Assembly: GCF_900129425.1 (NCBI RefSeq)
Contig: NZ_LT670817.1
Coordinates: forward strand, 6,138,001-6,202,000
Source: Bradyrhizobium erythrophlei
GTDB taxonomy: Bacteria; Pseudomonadota; Alphaproteobacteria; Rhizobiales; Xanthobacteraceae
Length of the DNA stretch: 64,000 nt
Direction of reading: 5' to 3'
Shown here: positions 60,757-64,000 of the stretch, one piece after another
Numbering within the stretch: position 1 is the stretch's first letter
Layout: every line of letters begins with the position of its first letter
Notes under the pieces: generated by a model
Seen by the model: the letters and a program-made list of their open reading frames with translations, nothing else
The model's database searches: none
Told to the model about the DNA's origin: nothing
Position numbers and translations under genes: made by a program

Positions 60757-60803
60757 ATTGCAGGCGCCTCCCGCCATGCAAAAACGGTATCGCGCCGAGC
60801 GGA

Positions 60804-62030
60804 TCAGACCGGCACAACCGGAAACTTTTCCTTGTGGAAGGCTGCGAGTGTCGGCGGATCGATTTTCAGGTGTGCCTGCACCAGCTCGGGAGGTGTCAGC
60901 GCCAGCCACTGATTGAGCGAGACGTCGGCGTAATAGCTGCTCCTGAATATCTCCAGGAACCGCAGCAGCGTCGTCCCGGTGTTTTCGATGTAATGACCCA
61001 TGGCGAAGGGTATGTAGCCGACATCGCCGGCCTGGTAGTCGAAGGTGCGCGCCTGGCCGGACGCCCCGAACACACCCATGCGGGCCTGCCCATCAATGTA
61101 GTACTGCCATTCATTGGTGTTGGGATGCCAGTGCAGTTCGCGCATGCCGCCCGGCTCGACCTCGACCAGCGCCGCGGCGATCGTCTTCGAAACCGGGAAC
61201 ACACTGCTATCGGTGATCCGCACGGTGCCGCTCTTCGTCTTGATCGGCTGCTGCGCCATCATCTTGTGGCTGAAGCCCGGTGACGCCGCGGTCGCCCCGG
61301 CGATCTTGTCGGAGTCAAGCGGCCCCGGCACAGAGGCAGGGAAAATGTAGAGTTCGTTCGGGTCCGGGACATGAGCGAAGGATGAACCAGGGACACCAAA
61401 ATTCTTGGACAATACTTCTTTCGGGGTGTGCTTGAACCAGTCGCTCAGCAGGAAGGTATCGTCTTCGTCGAAGTCGCCGTCGTCAAAAACCAACAGGAAT
61501 TCGCATCCGTCCGGGTTGAGCCCCTGGATGGAATGCGGGACACCGCCCGGAAAATACCAGAGATCGCCGACGCCGACATCATCAACGAAGTTGTGCCCCT
61601 CGGAGTCAACAGCTGTAATACGGGCAGTGCCGTAAAGCATGTAGGCCCATTCGGCCTGCTTGTGCCAATGCAGTTCGCGAACGCTCCCGGCGTTCAGTCG
61701 CATGTCCACGCCGGCAATGTCCTTGGAAATACCGAGTTCTCGCACGGTGGCCTGACGGGTCCAGCCGCCGGATGTCAGCCGGGTATGAGCGTCCGCGAAA
61801 GAGAAGCGCAGATTGGGAAGCGTGCCCTGATCGGTGGAGGGTGGAACCAGCAGATCGGGATTCTGCCTGTCACGGGTGACGTTACGCGGACCGGGATCGG
61901 TGCCGCCATATCCGGGACGCTGCGGCTGCGGCACCGGTTCACTGGTTTCCGCACCAGCGGCTTTTGCCGCCGTGAGAATCCCGCCTGCGGCCGTCGCCGC
62001 CAATAATGTACGTCGCGTAACATCATCCAT
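60804..62030 (-). CDS. oxdC: Bicupin oxalate decarboxylase, Tat-exported
   Basis: The protein has 408 residues. The leader DVTRRTLLAATAAGG is a Tat signal, so the enzyme is periplasmic. Each cupin half carries the Mn ligands: HWHKQAEWAYM and HWHPNTNEWQYY, with later His. The lid segment reads FDEDDTF where Bacillus OxdC has FSENSTF, keeping the Glu needed for decarboxylase rather than oxidase activity. It converts oxalate to formate and CO2. ATG at 62030 has GGAG 8 bases upstream. It lies beside the formate dehydrogenase operon, so its product can be used next door. Confidence 0.92.
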   Translation of the reverse strand: MDDVTRRTLLAATAAGGILTAAKAAGAETSEPVPQPQRPGYGGTDPGPRNVTRDRQNPDLLVPPSTDQGTLPNLRFSFADAHTRLTSGGWTRQATVRELGISKDIAGVDMRLNAGSVRELHWHKQAEWAYMLYGTARITAVDSEGHNFVDDVGVGDLWYFPGGVPHSIQGLNPDGCEFLLVFDDGDFDEDDTFLLSDWFKHTPKEVLSKNFGVPGSSFAHVPDPNELYIFPASVPGPLDSDKIAGATAASPGFSHKMMAQQPIKTKSGTVRITDSSVFPVSKTIAAALVEVEPGGMRELHWHPNTNEWQYYIDGQARMGVFGASGQARTFDYQAGDVGYIPFAMGHYIENTGTTLLRFLEIFRSSYYADVSLNQWLALTPPELVQAHLKIDPPTLAAFHKEKFPVVPV

Positions 62031-62053
62031 CACATGCACTCCTTCAAGTATTC

Positions 62054-62067
62054 AAGTATCGATACTT
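62054..62067. promoter_or_regulatory. Perfect 14-bp palindrome upstream of the oxalate decarboxylase
   Basis: AAGTATCGATACTT is an exact palindrome and is preceded by a direct copy of AAGTAT. It lies 24-37 bases before the oxdC start, a position suited to a repressor. The regulator is unknown. Confidence 0.5.
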
Positions 62068-62184
62068 CGCAGATGTCCCCTGGCCTCCGAGCAAAAAATT
62101 ATCGTCGTGATGCAATTTGGCTTCGGTCGACGTTGACGGTTGCCTGTTCACCGAGCTCGGCTATGAGCACAGGGATCGAGATCC

Positions 62185-63192
62185 TCATTCGGCCGGCGTC
62201 GCGGAGGGCTGCCGCTGGCGGTCCTGGTTTGCCAGTTGTTGAGCCAGCCAGAGATCGTGATGCTCTTTCGCCCAATTGAGATCGACCTCGCCGGTGCCCA
62301 TGGCCTCGAATGCACCCTCGATCCCGAGCGTGCCGATATAGATGTGGCCCAGGATCAGGGCGACGAACAGGACAGCCACGACGGCGTGAACCACCTGCGC
62401 GAGCTGCATCTCGGCGATATCAGTCCCAAAAAACGGGAACAGCAGCAGAAATCCTGACACGGAGACGGCAAGGCCGGCAGCCAGGGAAAGCCAATAGACG
62501 AGCTTCTCGCCAAAATTGAAGCGCCCGGCGGGGGCGTGCCTGGACTTGATGAAGCCGCCGCCCTGCTTGAGCCAGTCGATGTCTACCTTTTCCAGCAGAT
62601 TGTCCCTGAAAAAAATCACGACGATCAGGACGAGGCCCGCCACGAACGCGAAGCTGATGAAGTTGTGCACGTACTTCGCCGCTTGCGAAACGTCGGAGAA
62701 CGCTTCGGGGCCGATAAGCGGCAAAAGCACGATCTTGCCGAAGGTGATGTTCAGGCCGGTCAGGCCGAGGATAACGAACGAGACCGCCGTCAGCCAATGT
62801 GAGAATCGCTCGAAAGCCTTGAAGCGAAGGATTTTTCGCCCGGACCGCCCCTCGGCAATTCGGATCCGCCCCATGATGATATAGGCCAGTCCGAGCAGCG
62901 CGATGGTGCCGAGGATCACGATCGCGCCGCCCCAATGCAGCAGCACCTCGTGGAAATAATCCCAGGTCCGTCCGGCCGGCTGGACCAGGACGCTGGCCTT
63001 TGTATCGGGAATGTCGATACGTCCTTCGATGCGCGGAACCTGCTTCAGCAGCGTCCCCTGATCGACCACACTCGCCGTCGGATTAGGGGCGCCATCCGGG
63101 CCGAACGTCTCGGCGCGGGCGGAGACCGCCGCGACCATCGAAAGCAGCGCTACGGTGACGATCACAAGGCGAGCACGCGCAACAAGCGTCAT
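62185..63192 (-). CDS. Formate dehydrogenase gamma subunit, cytochrome b
   Basis: The protein has 335 residues. A signal-like start (LVIVTVALLSMVAAVSARA) is followed by a periplasmic stretch and four membrane helices. Heme b His residues are expected in FERFSHWLTAVSFVILG, KYVHNFISFAF and HAVVAVLFVALILGHIYIG. It takes electrons from the beta subunit to the quinone pool in the inner membrane. ATG at 63192 is preferred; a TTG at 63201 has a nearer ribosome site. It is the last gene of the operon, 48 bases after the beta-subunit gene. Confidence 0.92.
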   Translation of the reverse strand: MTLVARARLVIVTVALLSMVAAVSARAETFGPDGAPNPTASVVDQGTLLKQVPRIEGRIDIPDTKASVLVQPAGRTWDYFHEVLLHWGGAIVILGTIALLGLAYIIMGRIRIAEGRSGRKILRFKAFERFSHWLTAVSFVILGLTGLNITFGKIVLLPLIGPEAFSDVSQAAKYVHNFISFAFVAGLVLIVVIFFRDNLLEKVDIDWLKQGGGFIKSRHAPAGRFNFGEKLVYWLSLAAGLAVSVSGFLLLFPFFGTDIAEMQLAQVVHAVVAVLFVALILGHIYIGTLGIEGAFEAMGTGEVDLNWAKEHHDLWLAQQLANQDRQRQPSATPAE

Positions 63193-63240
63193 GACGATCA
63201 ACGTCCTCTCATGCCGCGGACGACCTCCAGGATCTTCCGC

Positions 63241-63843
63241 TCAGACCTCGATGTCCTCTTTGTAAGCCGTTACCCAGCCCCACGCGCCGGAGCCGTAGCC
63301 GCGCTTGGCAACCCGCTCCCTGTAGATCTGGGCGATGATATCGCCGTCGCCGGCGAGCAACGACTTCGTGGAGCACATCTCGGCGCACATCGGCAGCTTG
63401 CCTTCGCCGAACCGGTTCGAGCCGTATTTTGCAAACTCCGCGGCGCTGCCGGGTGCTTCGGTTCCGCCGCCGCCGGCGCAGTAGGTGCATTTGTCCATCT
63501 TGCCGCGCGAGCCGAAATTGCCGACCCGCGGATATTGCGGCGCCCCGAACGGACAGGCATAGAAACAATAGCCGCAGCCGATGCAAATGTCTTTGTCATG
63601 CAGCACGATGCCGTCGTCGCTCGGATAGATGCAGGTCACCGGGCAAACCGCCGCGCAGGGGGCGTCGGTGCAATGCATGCACGCCATCGACACCGAACGC
63701 TCGCCGGGCTTGCCGTCATTGATGGTGACGACGCGCCGGCGGTTGATGCCCCAAGGTACCTCGTTTTCGTTTTTGCATGCGGTGACACAGGCGTTGCATT
63801 CAATGCATCGATCCGCGTCGCAAAGGAATTTCATGCGTGCCAT
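63241..63843 (-). CDS. Formate dehydrogenase beta subunit, 4Fe-4S
   Basis: The protein has 200 residues and four cluster motifs: CIECNACVTACK, CMHCTDAPCAAVCP, CIGCGYCFYACPFGAPQYP and CTYC with CAEMC. This is the FdhB/FdnH type of electron-transfer subunit without a C-terminal membrane helix, so it is held by the gamma subunit. It passes electrons from the molybdenum subunit to cytochrome b. It lies 12 bases after the alpha-subunit gene. Confidence 0.93.
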   Translation of the reverse strand: MARMKFLCDADRCIECNACVTACKNENEVPWGINRRRVVTINDGKPGERSVSMACMHCTDAPCAAVCPVTCIYPSDDGIVLHDKDICIGCGYCFYACPFGAPQYPRVGNFGSRGKMDKCTYCAGGGGTEAPGSAAEFAKYGSNRFGEGKLPMCAEMCSTKSLLAGDGDIIAQIYRERVAKRGYGSGAWGWVTAYKEDIEV

Positions 63844-63855
63844 CGATCCGCCCTC

Positions 63856-64000
63856 TCACGCTGCTTTGATCTGGCAAAGGGTCGCCTTCGGCTCCTGCAT
63901 GCCGGTCGCCGGATCATAGCCGTAGGTGGTGAGCGTATTGACGCTCTCGCCGAGCACGATCGGATCGTTGCCTTTCGGATATTTGGCACGCAGATCGGCG
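63856..64000 (-). CDS. Formate dehydrogenase alpha subunit, C-terminal end only
   Basis: The frame is open to the right edge and stops at TGA 63856-63858. The visible C-terminal residues include KYPKGNDPIVLGESVNTLTT and YGYDPATGMQEPKATLCQIK, matching the end of periplasmic Mo/W formate dehydrogenase catalytic subunits. The rest of the gene lies outside the window. Assignment is supported by the adjoining beta and gamma subunits. Confidence 0.85.
   Translation of the reverse strand, partial: ADLRAKYPKGNDPIVLGESVNTLTTYGYDPATGMQEPKATLCQIKAA

Overview
The window is GC-rich alphaproteobacterial DNA that looks like a Bradyrhizobium (or close Nitrobacteraceae) chromosome. The basis is a ParA-type MipZ division ATPase, a porin of the rhizobial porin_2 type, many 40-90 residue proteins of the kind common in Bradyrhizobium, an amino acid:[carrier protein] ligase known from that genus, a GH17-GT2 glucan synthase, and several intergenic repeat families I recognise from Bradyrhizobium. 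No tRNA, rRNA, CRISPR array, transposase, integrase or replication origin was seen. Genus assignment is inference from these features.

Layout. 0-5.7 kb: tail of an unknown gene, a Gly/His-rich exported LTXXQ protein, an MFS pseudogene with a large internal deletion, a secreted sorbosone-dehydrogenase-like protein and an MFS transporter. 5.8-10.7 kb: catabolic cluster (two carboxymuconolactone decarboxylase-family proteins, a Bug solute-binding protein, two dehydrogenases, a GntR/HutC regulator) with a 15-bp inverted repeat in its divergent promoter. 10.7-20.7 kb: radical SAM protein, DJ-1/PfpI protein, CoA-transferase plus CitE-like lyase, quinone reductase, membrane GH17-GT2 glucan synthase, MetE-like protein. 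20.7-22.6 kb: a nest of intergenic repeats surrounding an AqpZ aquaporin with an altered NPA motif. 22.6-30 kb: DUF4142 and DsrE-like exported proteins, MipZ, an island of very small genes with compact terminators, and a porin. 30.4-36.3 kb: MATE exporter and a three-gene molybdenum hydroxylase operon (triheme cytochrome c, 2Fe-2S subunit, Mo subunit). 36.8-44.4 kb: cyclase, FAH-family, two Bug proteins, CMD, alpha/beta hydrolase, SAF dehydrogenase and phytanoyl-CoA-type dioxygenase, a second catabolic region. 44.6-50.6 kb: sorbosone-dehydrogenase-like lipoprotein, DUF2231 protein, then a carrier protein facing an acyl-CoA dehydrogenase - amino acid:carrier-protein ligase - GNAT operon. 50.6-55.4 kb: branched-chain aminotransferase, esterase, and a methionine pair (MetY, MetA-like). 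55.7-64 kb: formate dehydrogenase subunits, their accessory genes, and an oxalate decarboxylase.

How the genes work together. The most distinctive module is the carrier-protein system: the ligase loads an amino acid onto the phosphopantetheine arm of the carrier protein, a flavin dehydrogenase may oxidise it there, and a GNAT protein may transfer it. The product is unknown. A broken 3' end of a carrier-protein gene lies 2 kb away. The second clear module is oxalate to formate (oxalate decarboxylase) to CO2 plus electrons (cytochrome-b-linked formate dehydrogenase), with maturation proteins (TorD-like, DUF3305, DUF3306, DUF6352, polyferredoxin) transcribed nearby. The rest is mostly scavenging metabolism of carboxylic acids and aromatic-type compounds, with solute-binding proteins that lack neighbouring membrane permease genes.
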